Below are positions 10,431-20,900 of a stretch of DNA of 64,000 bases, in pieces. The notes beneath the pieces were generated by a model that did not search any database, was not told where the DNA came from, and saw only the letters and a program-made list of their open reading frames with translations. Source of the DNA: Pelagophyceae sp. CCMP2097 (Eukaryota; Sar; Pelagophyceae); assembly GCA_026770575.1 (NCBI GenBank), contig MU657175.1, positions 478,853 to 542,852 on the forward strand, given 5' to 3'. Made by a program: the position numbers and the translations under genes. Within the stretch, counting starts at the first letter, position 1, and each line of letters begins with the position of its first letter.

Positions 10431-11586
10431 TCAGAGGAGCAACTTTAAGGATGCGGCCCTTCGGGCAGGGACATCCAGAGGACATGAACCTTGGTCAAGG
10501 CAGGACGACCGAGGAGCGCGGGGCCGCCGTAGGAAGCGCCCTTGAACCGCGCCGCTGCTCGCCGTCACGACGCGCGTGCCGTCGCACGAGAACGCGCAGC
10601 CGTTGACACCGCACCGCGGATGTAGCCTTCGAGCGTCTGTTGCAAGACGCCCGTCGCGGCGTCCCAGAGCTTCGCCGTGCCGTCGACGCCCGCCGTCACG
10701 ACGTGCTCGCCGTCGCCCGAGAAGGCGCAGCTGCCGGCGTAGCCGCAGTGGCCCACGAGCGTCGCCTGCAGCGCGCCCGTGTTGGCGTCCCAGAGCCGCG
10801 CAATCCCGCCGTCGCCCGCCGTCACGACGCGCTCGCCGTCGGACGAGAACGCGATGCCGTAGACGTGGCCGACGGGGCCGACGTGCCTCTCGAGCGTATT
10901 TTGTAAAACGCCCGTGTGGGCGTCCCAGAGCCGCGCCGTGCCGTCGAAGCTCGCCGTCGTGACGCGCTTGTCGTCGCTCGAGAACGCGCAGCTGAAGACG
11001 CAGCCGGTGTGGCCCTCGAGCGTCAGCAGCAGCGCGCCCGTCTCGGCGCGGCAGATCCGCGCCTTGCCGTCGTTGCTCGCCATCACCATGCGCTCGCCGT
11101 CGGACGAGAACGCGCAGCTGAAGACGGTGTACCCATCGAGTGTCGTCAGCAGCGCGCCCGTCTTGGCGTCCCAGAGCCTCACCGTCCAATCGTTGCTTGC
11201 CGTCCCGATTCGCTTGCCGTCGGGCGGAAACGCGCAGCAGTTGACGCCGCGGGTGTGGCTCTCGAGCGTTTGCTGCAAGACGCCCGTCTCGGCGTCCCAC
11301 ATACGCACCGTGCCGTCGCTGCTCGCCGCATCATCGCGACGCGGTCCTTCCATGTGCTTTTGCGGTGAAAACGCGCGTCTTGCGCGACAAGGATGCGCAG
11401 GGCCCGCACCACGGCAGGTGCGTCCCGCGCGGCTTGCCGCGTCACGAGCAGGGCGTGCGGCGCGGTCGCTTGGAAGCGGAGGATTCTTGTGGAGACGTCT
11501 TGGAGCTCAAAAACGTCGAGGGCCGCCGAGCGCTGTGCGGGCCGCGCTCCGCCGCGCCAAAGCGAGGAGCGCGAGGCGCCCGGCAT
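10431..11586 (-). CDS. WD40-repeat protein, reading frame broken twice
   Basis: Beta-propeller repeat protein, probably a protein-interaction scaffold; specific role unknown. The N-terminal segment (from ATG at 11586) reads MPGASRSSLWRGG and LDVFELQDVSTRILRFQATA, then runs into the first blade. Six clear blades follow in another frame, each with the pattern CAFSSDGERVVTASxDGTARLWDAxTGxLQxTLEGH. A last blade (GVNGCAFSCDGTRVVTASSG) is in a third frame. Single-base shifts are needed near 11328 and near 10612, both inside otherwise regular repeats and with no good splice sites, so these are sequencing errors or pseudogene damage. Blades are very alike, suggesting recent internal duplication. The stop at 10431 follows a non-propeller tail and is only one possibility. 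Confidence 0.65.
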
Positions 11587-11867
11587 CGAAGTGCGCACGC
11601 CTAGAAAGGCCTTCTTGGACCGGAGAAACAAGCAGCTCAAGTGCTGAAATCAAACTTTATTTTAAGTAATTCTCGAATATCGCCAAAAGTGAGTCAAATT
11701 TTAAAAGTCACACAAAAATTCAGAAATATTATAATTTCATGTAAAATCAAGGTTATGGACCCCATTTCCGATATTTTCAGGTGCATATGTGGGTTTCCGG
11801 ATATTTAAAAATTCCGGACCGCAGACTCCCCCGTCAGAATATTTAATAATTAATTAGGAATCCTAGT

Positions 11868-12237
11868 TAGAGTAAAGGTCAATTTAAGAACCGGCTAAGC
11901 GGGAAAAAAATCAGCGGCCCGGCGACGCCGTTGTTTGCGGTTTTGACGCTGCCAGGGTACGCGTCTGGGTCCCCTCCACCCACCCTCAAATCATAGCGTC
12001 CGCGGAGGACCTCCGTGAGAATTTTAGCATAGGCAGAGTCCGGACCGACCATCGGTTCTTTAAAAAAACGCCGGTCAGATTAAGAACCGGGCCCCTGGAG
12101 CCGGATAATATCCCAATAAGGGATTTAATGGATTTTAATTGGGTCTTATAAATGCCTTATTGAGATATTGAACGTCTTTTGTCGATTTTTTCGTCGGTTC
12201 TTAAATTGACCAGGTTCTTAAATTGACCTTTACTCTA
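11868..12237. mobile_element. MITE with TA target duplication (Tc1/mariner-like)
   Basis: Exact 26-bp inverted repeats lie at 11867-11892 and 12213-12238 (left arm begins TTAGAGTAAAGGTCAA). Taking TA as the duplicated target (11868-11869 and 12236-12237), the element is 366 bp and begins GAGTAAAGGTC. Next to the right terminus a 15-bp piece including TTCTTAAATTGACC is tandemly duplicated, and a third related motif lies near 12073. No transposase frame is present, so it is non-autonomous. Confidence 0.82.
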
Positions 12238-12359
12238 ATTGATTTTGGGAGGGTCCCCAGGCCATTTGATTTCAGCACCGCAAGCCTCCTCGGACAGAGA
12301 GTTCGCGAAATAGGAATAATTATTAATAATTATCCTAGTAGGAATTCATATCCGGATAT

Positions 12360-12419
12360 GAGGCATGAGGGTGTTTATTTATATCCCGGTAGTAAGAGGC
12401 ATGAGGGTGTTTATTTATA
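12360..12419. repeat. 24-bp direct repeat, two copies at 36-bp spacing
   Basis: Copies at 12360-12383 and 12396-12419 are identical and begin GAGGCATGAGGGTG. They lie just outside the MITE in A+T-rich DNA and may be the start of a satellite. Confidence 0.8.
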
Positions 12420-13330
12420 CAATTGTATCCCGTCAAGAGAAAATTGGAGAGGTGATAGTATCGAGTTGCTAAATAGCAACCGGTTGCTGAAGGAATTCCT
12501 AGCAACTGGTTGCGAAATAGCAACTGGCCACAATGTTTGACGTTTGTTACAAATTAACTACTAATGGGCCAGCCCCACCCAGGGTGGATCTTAAGCAAGC
12601 AACTACCCAGGGTAGATTATAAGCAAGCAATCACTAATTATGATAAAGTATTTATGATAATATCCTGAGAACTATAGGCTTTATTTTTGATAATAATTAT
12701 AAGTCTTATTATTACTAATTTGAAATGTTTTATAAACTAATGAGGAGAAAAGTGTTATTTAGCTCATTTCAAAGTAGTAATTATAATACAAAATATATTA
12801 TTTAGATATAAGCAAGCGATGTTAGTTCTAACTAACTTAGATTGTATTGTTGGAGCAATGAGCCCATGGACTCACGCAAGGCGCGCTGTCTCTGAGTCTG
12901 ACATTTCCCAGAATAAAAATTGACATTTCCAAGCACGGACCAAACACAACGCACCAATTGATGTTGGTTCTGTACCTAGGAATTCCGAAGTATTAAATTT
13001 GATTCATACAGATCCATGCATGAATTGTACATTTAAGTTTTAAAGTCTTTCTTGATTGCACATTTAAGTTTATGGTACAATTAATGTACCAAAAACAATA
13101 AATGTCATTTCTTCAGACTATTGTTTTTATTGTTCTTATTGTTCAATCATTATTTAATTTTTTTAATTGCTTCAAAAATAAAATATAAGTAAACCATTAG
13201 TGTACTTTCAAGGATCCGGACTAGAGCCCCACCCAGGGTGGATTATAAGCAAGCAAGGAAACATTAATTTCACTATTCTCTTTTTATTTGTTTTAACTAT
13301 TATTATAGCTTTATTTGTTTTAATTATTAT

Positions 13331-15600
13331 TGTATTGCAACTTTGATACGCTCTCGGAACTGCGAACAACAACATACTTTCGGACATGCTTCGCCGAGGC
13401 TCCGAGTGCAAGACCGCGGTGGACTCTGCTTCTCCGCGCCTTTGAGTGCACAGGCCGCGGCGGACCTTGTTTCGCCGAGGCTTCGAGCCGAAGACCGCCG
13501 GGCCGGGGAACAGCTGGGTCACTTTGGACCTATTGGTATAAGCCATCCTCCGAGTTTGTGGTGCAATTTCAAGTCGTGTGTGTTTATGCCCCCGGTCGCC
13601 GGGGTGCCGCCGCCGGGGGTGAGATAACCACTTGATACAAGAGGCAGCCGAGACTGCAATCAAGGAGCGGCTGTGCCGTCGCCGGGGGGGGCGCGACCTC
13701 TGTATTGCCCCAACAATAAAGTAAGGGTCGGTGTGTAGAAGTGCCCTTCCCGGAAGCCCGCGATTGCGTGAGCTCCCGGGGGCCATCCGCTCCCCGAGCA
13801 GCTTTACATCTGAGCCCCGGGACTCTCTGCTCCCCGAGCTTCGACTCTAAGGGCCCCCGGGTCGGAAGGTGCGATTCTCACCTCCCGAGTCTCCTGAGTT
13901 CTGGTTTCACCCCCTCAATTCATGCTCGGGTCGGTGTGTGTTTACGCAAATTTCCCTTGAGACGTGCTCACCGGCACTTCGGCCGCCGTGTCGTGTTGGA
14001 CACCCCACAGGCTGCTTTCGACCCGACCGCTCCCAAAAGCGCCTGGAGGCCGTCGTTTTGTTCGACGACGTCTTCCAAACGCACCCCCCTCTCGGTCGTC
14101 GCGCGGCTGGGCGCTCTACCCAACCAGCTCCGCCTTTGGGCTCCGCCTCTGGGCTCAAACAGCGGTTGTGAATATAGGGACTGATTTAAATCTTTTGAAT
14201 TCCCACTCAGAACAATTTTTACTTTCGGGAGGAGACAAGGAGCTTGAGAGCCGCTCGAGAGACGCCGCGCGCGCGTCCTCGGGGAAAGCAGGTCGCGCCC
14301 ATCTGTAGGACCGCGCTCGTCATCTCCACGCTACTCCTAGGTGCGCTTACTCGAAGCGCGGCGTCCTTTGCCCTTGGAAACCGTTCGGTCTCTGTGGCTC
14401 CTTGTTTGACTCTGCTCGTCCGCGCCCTGCTCGTCCACGACACGCGTCGCGTAAGCTTCCCCCCGGCCGTCGTTTTGTTCGACGACGGCCTCCAGCGAAT
14501 CCGAAAGTCAAAGACCCCCTGCCTTCTTCGCTTGGTTCCAACCCCATAAACACACGACACTTCAGATGTCCGTTGGACTGTGCCGTCCGTTTGGAAACCC
14601 GGGCCGGGCCCGGCGACGGAGGCCGAGGAGAGGGTCGACCCAGGCCGGACGCCGAAAAGAGGCCCGAAGAGGGTCGACTCGGACCGAGCCCGAAGGCCCG
14701 GCCGGGAGAGGGCCTTCTGAGCCTTCTTGGTCGACGGCTGCTTCAGAAACCTGGAGCAGCTCCTGCCGCTCATCGACTTCTAGGTCGACGAGCTCCTGCA
14801 GCTCCTGCAGCTCGACGACTTGTAGGACTTGTAGGACTTGTAGGCCAGCGACCTGTGGAAAACGATCCATCTTGCCGGACTTGAACCCGGGCCTTTTGAG
14901 TCTGGGCCTGGAAGTCTACCTCAGATGCAATGACTTTGCGAAACACTGTGTTGCGCGACCACTCCGATAATTCTATTACAAGAGCGCGCCGGAGGCACAC
15001 GGAGGACCCGAAGGATACAGCCAAATCCCATTGCAATGCCCACGTAAATAATTGAAATTATTTAACTAATCGCTGAACTTTCAAATCCTCCTTATCTTTA
15101 TTTTTATTATTTTATTTCTTATTGAGCTATTTATTTTTTCTTTTTTTTGCGGCCGACCAGATTCGAACCTGTGACCAAAAACTTCTTCTATGATGATTCC
15201 AATGAGGCTCCTGCTCGACCTCAACTCCCAATTTTAGCAATCGCATCAACCACCAATCGCTAAATCGGCCGAGTTGCTGTTTTTTTTCTTCCCAAAGGTG
15301 GAACCTCACGGATGGACCCGGCGACAGACAGACAAACAGACAAACAGACGGACAGACAGACATAATTGCCCCTGGTAATCCTTCAATCAAAGGACCCGAA
15401 GGGCCCTTGCCGTAAACTGACGTTGAATAAACGGCAAGGACCCTTCGGGCTAGGCTGTCATTTACCTGGGGAATACCCGAAAAGTAACGAAATTACCGCA
15501 GATTACTGGGATTCGAAGTAATCAGAGTAATATCGCTTAAAACGCGTTACTGCAAAAGAAATCTCCTTAGGGCGGCGTAAGAGGGCTCTCTGCGCGCTCC
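13331..15600. other. Mixed repeat region without supported genes
   Basis: Open frames here lack start, splice or family evidence. A 23-bp string starting GGCCGTCGTTTTGTTC occurs at 14048-14070 and 14465-14487. A 29-bp string at 14425-14453 is repeated exactly at 43072-43100. TTGTAGGAC repeats run near 14819-14845. A tRNA-like sequence with an A-rich tail lies at 15120-15272. The mosaic suggests dispersed repeats rather than a gene. Confidence 0.5.
15149..15272 (-). tRNA. tRNA-like sequence or tRNA-derived retroposon
   Basis: On the minus strand the block has a T-arm and B-box match (CAGGTTCGAATCTGG), an A-box-like stretch (TTTAGCGATTGGTGG) and pairing ends (TCGGCCG with CGGCCGC, six of seven pairs). 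At about 124 nt it is too long for a plain tRNA, so it would need an intron or is degenerate, and I cannot assign an anticodon. An A-rich run follows its 3' end directly (plus-strand T-rich 15120-15148), which favours a retroposed tRNA or a SINE head over a working gene. Confidence 0.4.
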
Positions 15601-16066
15601 CTAGGCGACTGGGAGCCTAGGAGTCCACTCGGCCAAGCAATTGGAGTTTTTTTGGGTGGTCGGCGCGAATGTCGGCGATCAGCTGCTTTGGNNNNNNNNN
15701 NNNNNNNNNNNNNNNNNNNNNNNNNNNNNNNNNNNNNNNNNNNNNNNNNNNNNNNNNNNNNNNNNNNNNNNNNNNNNNNNNNNNNNNNNNNNNNNNNNNN
15801 NNNNNNNNNNNNNNNNNNNNNNNNNNNNNNNNNNNNNNNNNNNNNNNNNNNNNNNNNNNNNNNNNNNNNNNNNNNNNNNNNNNNNNNNNNNNNNNNNNNN
15901 NNNNNNNNNNNNNNNNNNNNNNNNNNNNNNNNNNNNNNNNNNNNNNNNNNNNNNNNNNNNNNNNNNNNNNNNNNNNNNNNNNNNNNNNNNNNNNNNNNNN
16001 NNNNNNNNNNNACGAACAGCGCGCCGTATTGTGACTCGGACAGTAACGCAATTACCGCGGATTACT
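15483..16066. repeat. 25-bp repeat flanking an assembly gap
   Basis: AGTAACGAAATTACCGCAGA (start of 15483-15507) recurs at 16042-16066 with two mismatches over 25 bp. The copies bracket the run of N at 15692-16011, so the gap probably holds more of the same repeat. Confidence 0.7.
15692..16011. other. Assembly gap (320 N)
   Basis: A run of N only. Open frames drawn through it are meaningless. Confidence 1.
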
Positions 16067-16357
16067 TCCATCTCGAGTTGCGAGTAACCAAGTAATTAAC
16101 AGCCTACAATTGTAGCCTTCGGGTCCTCAATAAACATGACTTGCGAAAGAATCCCTTTGACCGAGGCCGAGTGACCCGAGGCCGCCATCTCCTGCCTCGC
16201 CCGTCCCGCGCCACCCTCGCCCGACGCGCCACCCTCGCGGCCGGTTTGGTGCTCCTCCCAGGTCACCTCGTCTTGGAATCCTTGTGATGAATCCTTTTGC
16301 TGAAACCTTTCGGACATGTGAAGTTGCACACACCCGTCGCGCGGCGGCGGCGGGCGG

Positions 16358-17751
16358 TCAGTCGCCCTTCCCGCGCTTTTGCCGCTTGTTGCCGCCTTTG
16401 CCCTTGCCGCCCTTCCCGCGGCCGTACGTGCTGTTAGCCTCCCGCGGCTTCCACCCGGGCATGCGCGCGCCGCCGTCGACGTGCCCGCCGCGGTGCGGCA
16501 CCGCGCCGATCAAAACGCCTAAAGGAGGGGCCTCGAAAAGGCGGTCGACGGGAGCAGCCTCTGCCGGCCAACGGACCTTTCGCCGTAGCCAAGTGGTCTC
16601 GGCCCTTGCGGTTCTCTGTCAGGAAGTGCGCGAGGTCCTGGGCGCGGCTGCGCGACATTGCCAAGGCGTCGTCGACTGCCAACGCCGGCGGAGCGTCGGA
16701 GAGGCCGTCTCTCGTAGCACCGATCGCCGAAACGATGAGGTTCTCGCGCCCTTGCGCCGCCTCGCCCCACAAGAACGACTGCACCGAGACGTCGCACCGC
16801 TTCAGCAACATCGCCTGCGTCGGACCATCGGCGCGCAGAAGGGCAGAACTCGAGCCTCGATGGCTCTGGGGAGGACCGCGAGTAGAGGGTTTCCCAAAGG
16901 GTGCGACGCCGCGGCGCGCCCTCCGCAGCGCAAAGTCGTCGACGAGCGCGGTTCGGACCGTTTCCAGTTGAGCGCGCTGCGCCGGCGCCAGCGCGCCAAC
17001 GCCCGCCGTTTGCGCGCGCATCGCAGCCAGGCGCGCCCTGCGCGAGTGGACGAGTGTCGATGCGTCCGTCGGAAGGGGGTCGCGGCTCGACGGATGCGGA
17101 GCGTCGACGGATGCGAAGCGTCGATGGATGCGGCGCACCCAGATACTCGAACCGAACGATGGGATGCCGCTCAAAAGGGAAAACTCACGGGTCGGCGCCG
17201 AGGCGCGATTCAATGTCGGCGACGAGCGCCTCGACCTGTGCAGTCGGGTGACGGCCGCCTTCGCATAGCGCCACGGGTGGCGGCCGCCTTCGCACAGCGC
17301 CACGTACCGTCGCCGGCGCCGAAGCGGGATCCGTCTGCGCCTCGACCACTGGCCCACCGAGCTCTTCGCGCAGCGCCGCCAGGCGCAGCAGGCGCAGCGC
17401 CTATGGGTCCTCGATCGAGCGGCGGCCTCTCGCGAGCACAGCACGGGGGTTCCTCTCGCTTGTCAACCGAGGCCGCCCAAGCCAGAAAAATGCAGAGAGG
17501 CCGCCCCAGCCAGAGGCACGCACCTCGAGCGGCCGAGCGGTGCGGACGCGCTTCGCCGCTTCCAGGTGCAGCAGCCGCCGCTCCGTCTCCAAGAACCGCG
17601 CGAGCGCGGCCTCGGCGTCCGCGGCGGGGGCGCGGTAGCCGCGGACCGCGGCCCATTTCGAGACGTCCGACTTGTCCCCGCTTGGTAGCCCGAGTGCCCG
17701 CTCCAAAGCGTCCACATCCGACACCACGGCGGCCGCCAGGTGCGCGCTCAT
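16358..17751 (-). CDS. FAM98-family protein (tRNA ligase complex subunit-like)
   Basis: FAM98 proteins belong to the metazoan tRNA-splicing ligase complex (RTCB, DDX1, FAM98, CGI-99). Five exons: 17751-17524, 17400-17189, 17037-16920, 16814-16577 and 16518-16358, giving 318 residues with consistent phases. The diagnostic block is DDFALRR joined to AMLLKRCDVSVQSFLW, equal to the family's RRQMLLKRLDVTVQSF. It is followed by DDALAMSRSRAQDLAHF and then GVLIGAVPHRGG and MPGWKPR, matching the family's VLMGRVPDRGGR and MPPWQKR. The C-terminus is Gly/Lys-rich (YGRGKGGKGKGG), a probable RNA-binding tail. The N-terminal half (MSAHLAAAVVSDVDALERAL...) is weakly conserved. The third intron (16815-16919) is read as GC-AG; if retained, 35 residues are added in frame. 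The gene is 177 bp from the divergent EF-hand gene. Confidence 0.78.
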
Positions 17752-17928
17752 GTCGAGCGCGAGAGGCTTGGGCAAGCTCGGCCGACGGCGCGCGTGTGTC
17801 GCCAAAACGCGTTTGCGCTCGAGTTACCAACCGTGACCCCTGGCAACGGCGGCGGGTTGCCGGGAATTGGCGTGCACGCGCAAGCGTGCGCACGTGGCCC
17901 CCGCCGCGCCGGCGCGCCGCGCTTCGGC

Positions 17929-20900
17929 ATGCGGCGGTACCGCGAGAAGCTCGAGAGCGACGCCAACGGCCCTCGCCCGAACTTTGCGTACGACGCTGCG
18001 AGACCGCCTGAACTGTACAAAGCACCGTATAACTACAACTTGCAACCCGCAAACGACTACTCGCTCCCGCTCGACACCGCGGGCGCTTTAAGGAATGCCA
18101 TGGACTCGGCGCACCAGCGGCAGGCCGCGGGAAAGCGGCGCAGCGGCGAAAAACGGAGGCCCAAGCGAATATCGCAAGGCTCGTGCGTCCCCCCGCAAAG
18201 GCCCGCTGTCTCCTGCAAAGGGCGTCTCCTGCAAAGGGCGTCTGCGAAGGCGGTCTCCTGCGAGGGCGGTCTCCCGTAGACCCCCGCCAACACGCAGGTC
18301 CGACGACGAGCCAGAGGCGCCGCGCCGGCCCAAAGGCCTCTCGCGCGCCGCGGCGCCCTTGGGGAGCTTGCGGACGGCCCCGGGACCGTCGCGGGGCGGG
18401 GAGGCGGGGCCGTCTCTGAGGCGCCTTTGCGGGACCCGGTCTCAAAGGCGCCTCGTAGGTCGGAGGCGGAGTGGCGTTCGAGCCAGCGCATTTTGGTGCG
18501 CAGCGCTGCTCGGGCGAGCGGCGACTTCGCGAGCGAGGCGTCGGACGGCAGCGACGGCGCCGATGCCGCTTTCGCAAGGCTCGACGCGGCCGACGCCGCT
18601 TTGGCGCGTTTGGAATCGGCGGATGCTTTGCAAGTCGAAGAGAGGGTGGCGCGGCCTTTGATGAAGAAGGAGGCTTCGCAAAGGGCGGCCGCTTTGGACG
18701 CGCGCGCGGCGGAGATGCTCTTCCGGCCTCGCCCATCCTGCTGCCTCGGCACGTTCTGCTGCTGCGTATTCTGCTGCTGCCGGCCCAAGCAGGTCAAGCT
18801 GGTTGCCGGGATCACGCCGGTTGCGGTGCGTATCCTGCAGCTGCACCGGCGCGATTTGCAAAAGTTGCTTAGACAATTTCAAAAGTACGCCACCAAAGGA
18901 GGCATGCACACGCGCGACCTCTTTGATCTGGTCGACGTGGAGGAGGACGCGTTTTATAAAGTGTGCATCGATCAAATGGTCTTTCGTTGGGCCGACCTGG
19001 ATCAAAGCGGATCACTCGACTTTGACGAATTCGTTTTGGCGGCGTGCGTCGTGCGTCGGCCGCGTCCGCTCCGCAGTCGAGACGGGGCCATGGGATACCA
19101 TCGATCGGACGACAGGTCTGCACCATGTCCGACACGGAGCTCCTGCAACAAATCTTCGACCTTGCAGACGCAGACGGCAGCGGTTCGCTGTCCAAGGCAG
19201 AGGTGCGGCCGAGGGCCGCGGGAAGACCCATTCAACTCACCACGCAAAGGCCATTTTTCAGACTGCCGAAATGCATTGATGCCATTTTTCAGACGGTCGA
19301 AATGCGTGAAATTTTTCAAACCATGTCCAAACCAACCAGGTCCTCCGCCTGGCCTCGTCGCGCGCGCAGTCTTCCACGGCGGCGGGCCTGAAGAACCCCG
19401 TCCTCGCCGCGTTTGGAGAGAGCGAAGTGAAGCAGCTGCGGTGCGTCTTGCTTCTCGCCACTCGAGAAAGTCGTGCTTCTCGCCACTTCTCGAAAGTCGT
19501 GCTTCTCGCCACTCGAGAAAGTTGCACATCCCGGCCACTCGACAAGTTGATGGACCAGGGACAGTGTTGAAAGGGCAAGGGTTGCGGGAATTTGTGCCAA
19601 ACCCAGGGTCGCGGCTTTGGAAGAGCGACCAAATCCGTCTGAGAAAGGGTCGGGTTCGGGCCCAAGGCCAGACCCGCGGGTCGACGGCCAAGGCCGAAAC
19701 ACGAAAAACCCGAAACACCCGACCCGCGGGTTGAAGGGCAAACCCGAACCCCTCGCTGCTCCGATCTCCGGCCCCTCGAGACGGCCTCTCCAGACGGGCC
19801 CTGGAGAAGATCCCTCGAGACGGCCCCTGGAGACGGCCATTCGAAACGGCACCTTGAGACGGCCCCTGGAGACGGCCCCTGGAGACGGCCATTTGAGACA
19901 ATGCCTTGAAACGGCACCTTGAGACGGCCCCTGGAGACGGCCCCTGGAGATGGCCATTCGAAATGGCGCCTTGAGACGGCCCCTCGAGAGGCTCGGACGG
20001 TCCCTCGGACGGTCGCTTGGGCGGTCCCTTGGACAATTCCTTTGGACAGTTCCTTTGAGGGTCCCTCGACGGGCCCTCTGTGACGGTCGCTTTGAATGCA
20101 GTTTCTCGACGGTCCCTTGGACGGTCACTCGGTTGCCGGCCCCTCGACTGCGACCCCCTCTGCGACGTCCCCTGGACGGGCCCTCGGACGGTCGCTTGGA
20201 TGGTCGCTTGGATGGTCGCTTGGATGGTCCCTCGACGATCCCTTGGGCGGTCCTTTTGGACACTTCTTTTGGACTGTTCCTTGGACGGTCCCTTGGGCGG
20301 TCCCTCGGACGGTCCCTCTGCGACGGTTCCGTGGACTTCCCTTTGACGTTCTTTTCGACGGCCCCTTCGACCGATCCCTTGGACGGACCCTCGTCGGTCC
20401 CTTTGCGGCATTCCCGTGTAGGGTCCCTCGGACGGTTCCTTGGGCGGTCGCTCGACTGCCGTCTCCTCGGCTGCGGCCTCTCTGCGACGTCACCTGGGCG
20501 GGCCCTCGGACGGTCGCTTGGATGGGCACTCGCACCGCTATCAAACCGTATGGCATCCCGTGCGAGGAACGGTGAAGGGACCCCGCAAGGGCCCGAGCAC
20601 GCGTCTCTGGCAAGGAACCCTGCGTGGGGGCTTGATTGGGCCCTTCAAAGAGGCCTTGCGAGTGATCGTGCAGAGGCCTTGTAAGTGCCCGCCAAAGAGG
20701 CCTTGCAGGGGCCGTCCAGAGAGCAATTCGTACCGAAGCCTCGGGTCGCGGGTTTGTCGAGCGACCAAACTCGTCTTCTCGGGTCGGGTTCTTTGCCAGG
20801 GCCAGACCCACTCAAAGATGGGTCGGCCAAAACGCGCAAACCCGGCAAACGCGACGTTTGGGTTGAAGGGCGCAACCCCCGTTTTTGCTCCAGAAATACG

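Larger units (their letters stand above)
11587..13330. other. A+T-rich, gene-free repeat region
   Basis: Base composition falls sharply relative to the flanking genes and I find no coding exon. The block holds a MITE (11868-12237), a 24-bp direct repeat at 36-bp spacing (12360-12383 and 12396-12419, GAGGCATGAGGGTG...), inverted AGCAACCGGTTGC-type motifs near 12465-12520, and copies of CCCCACCCAGGGTGGAT at 12573-12589 and 13227-13243 followed by an AAGCAAGCAA motif. It looks like accumulated transposon debris. Confidence 0.6.

Noticed and set aside
10565..11353. Treating the WD40 frame from 11353 as a complete protein
   Set aside because: It lacks an ATG at a sensible place and the adjacent frames continue the same repeats, so the frame is broken rather than complete.
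14402..14970. Possible genes in overlapping frames on both strands
   Set aside because: GC-rich low-complexity frames over tandem GTAGGACTT and CGACGAGCTCC repeats, with no conserved block or convincing intron.
15617..16095. Open frames on both strands across 15692-16011
   Set aside because: They are translations of N.
16284..18011. 575-residue plus-strand frame
   Set aside because: Arg-rich antisense of the FAM98-like exons; the minus strand has conserved family blocks and matching splice phases.
19002..20411. Long minus-strand frames rich in GPSKGPS-like repeats
   Set aside because: Periodic peptides produced by the intronic minisatellite; plus-strand EF-hand exons on both sides splice across it.
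19750..20560. Possible CRISPR array
   Set aside because: Units are 10-14 bp, adjacent and degenerate, without unique spacers; this is a minisatellite in a eukaryotic intron.
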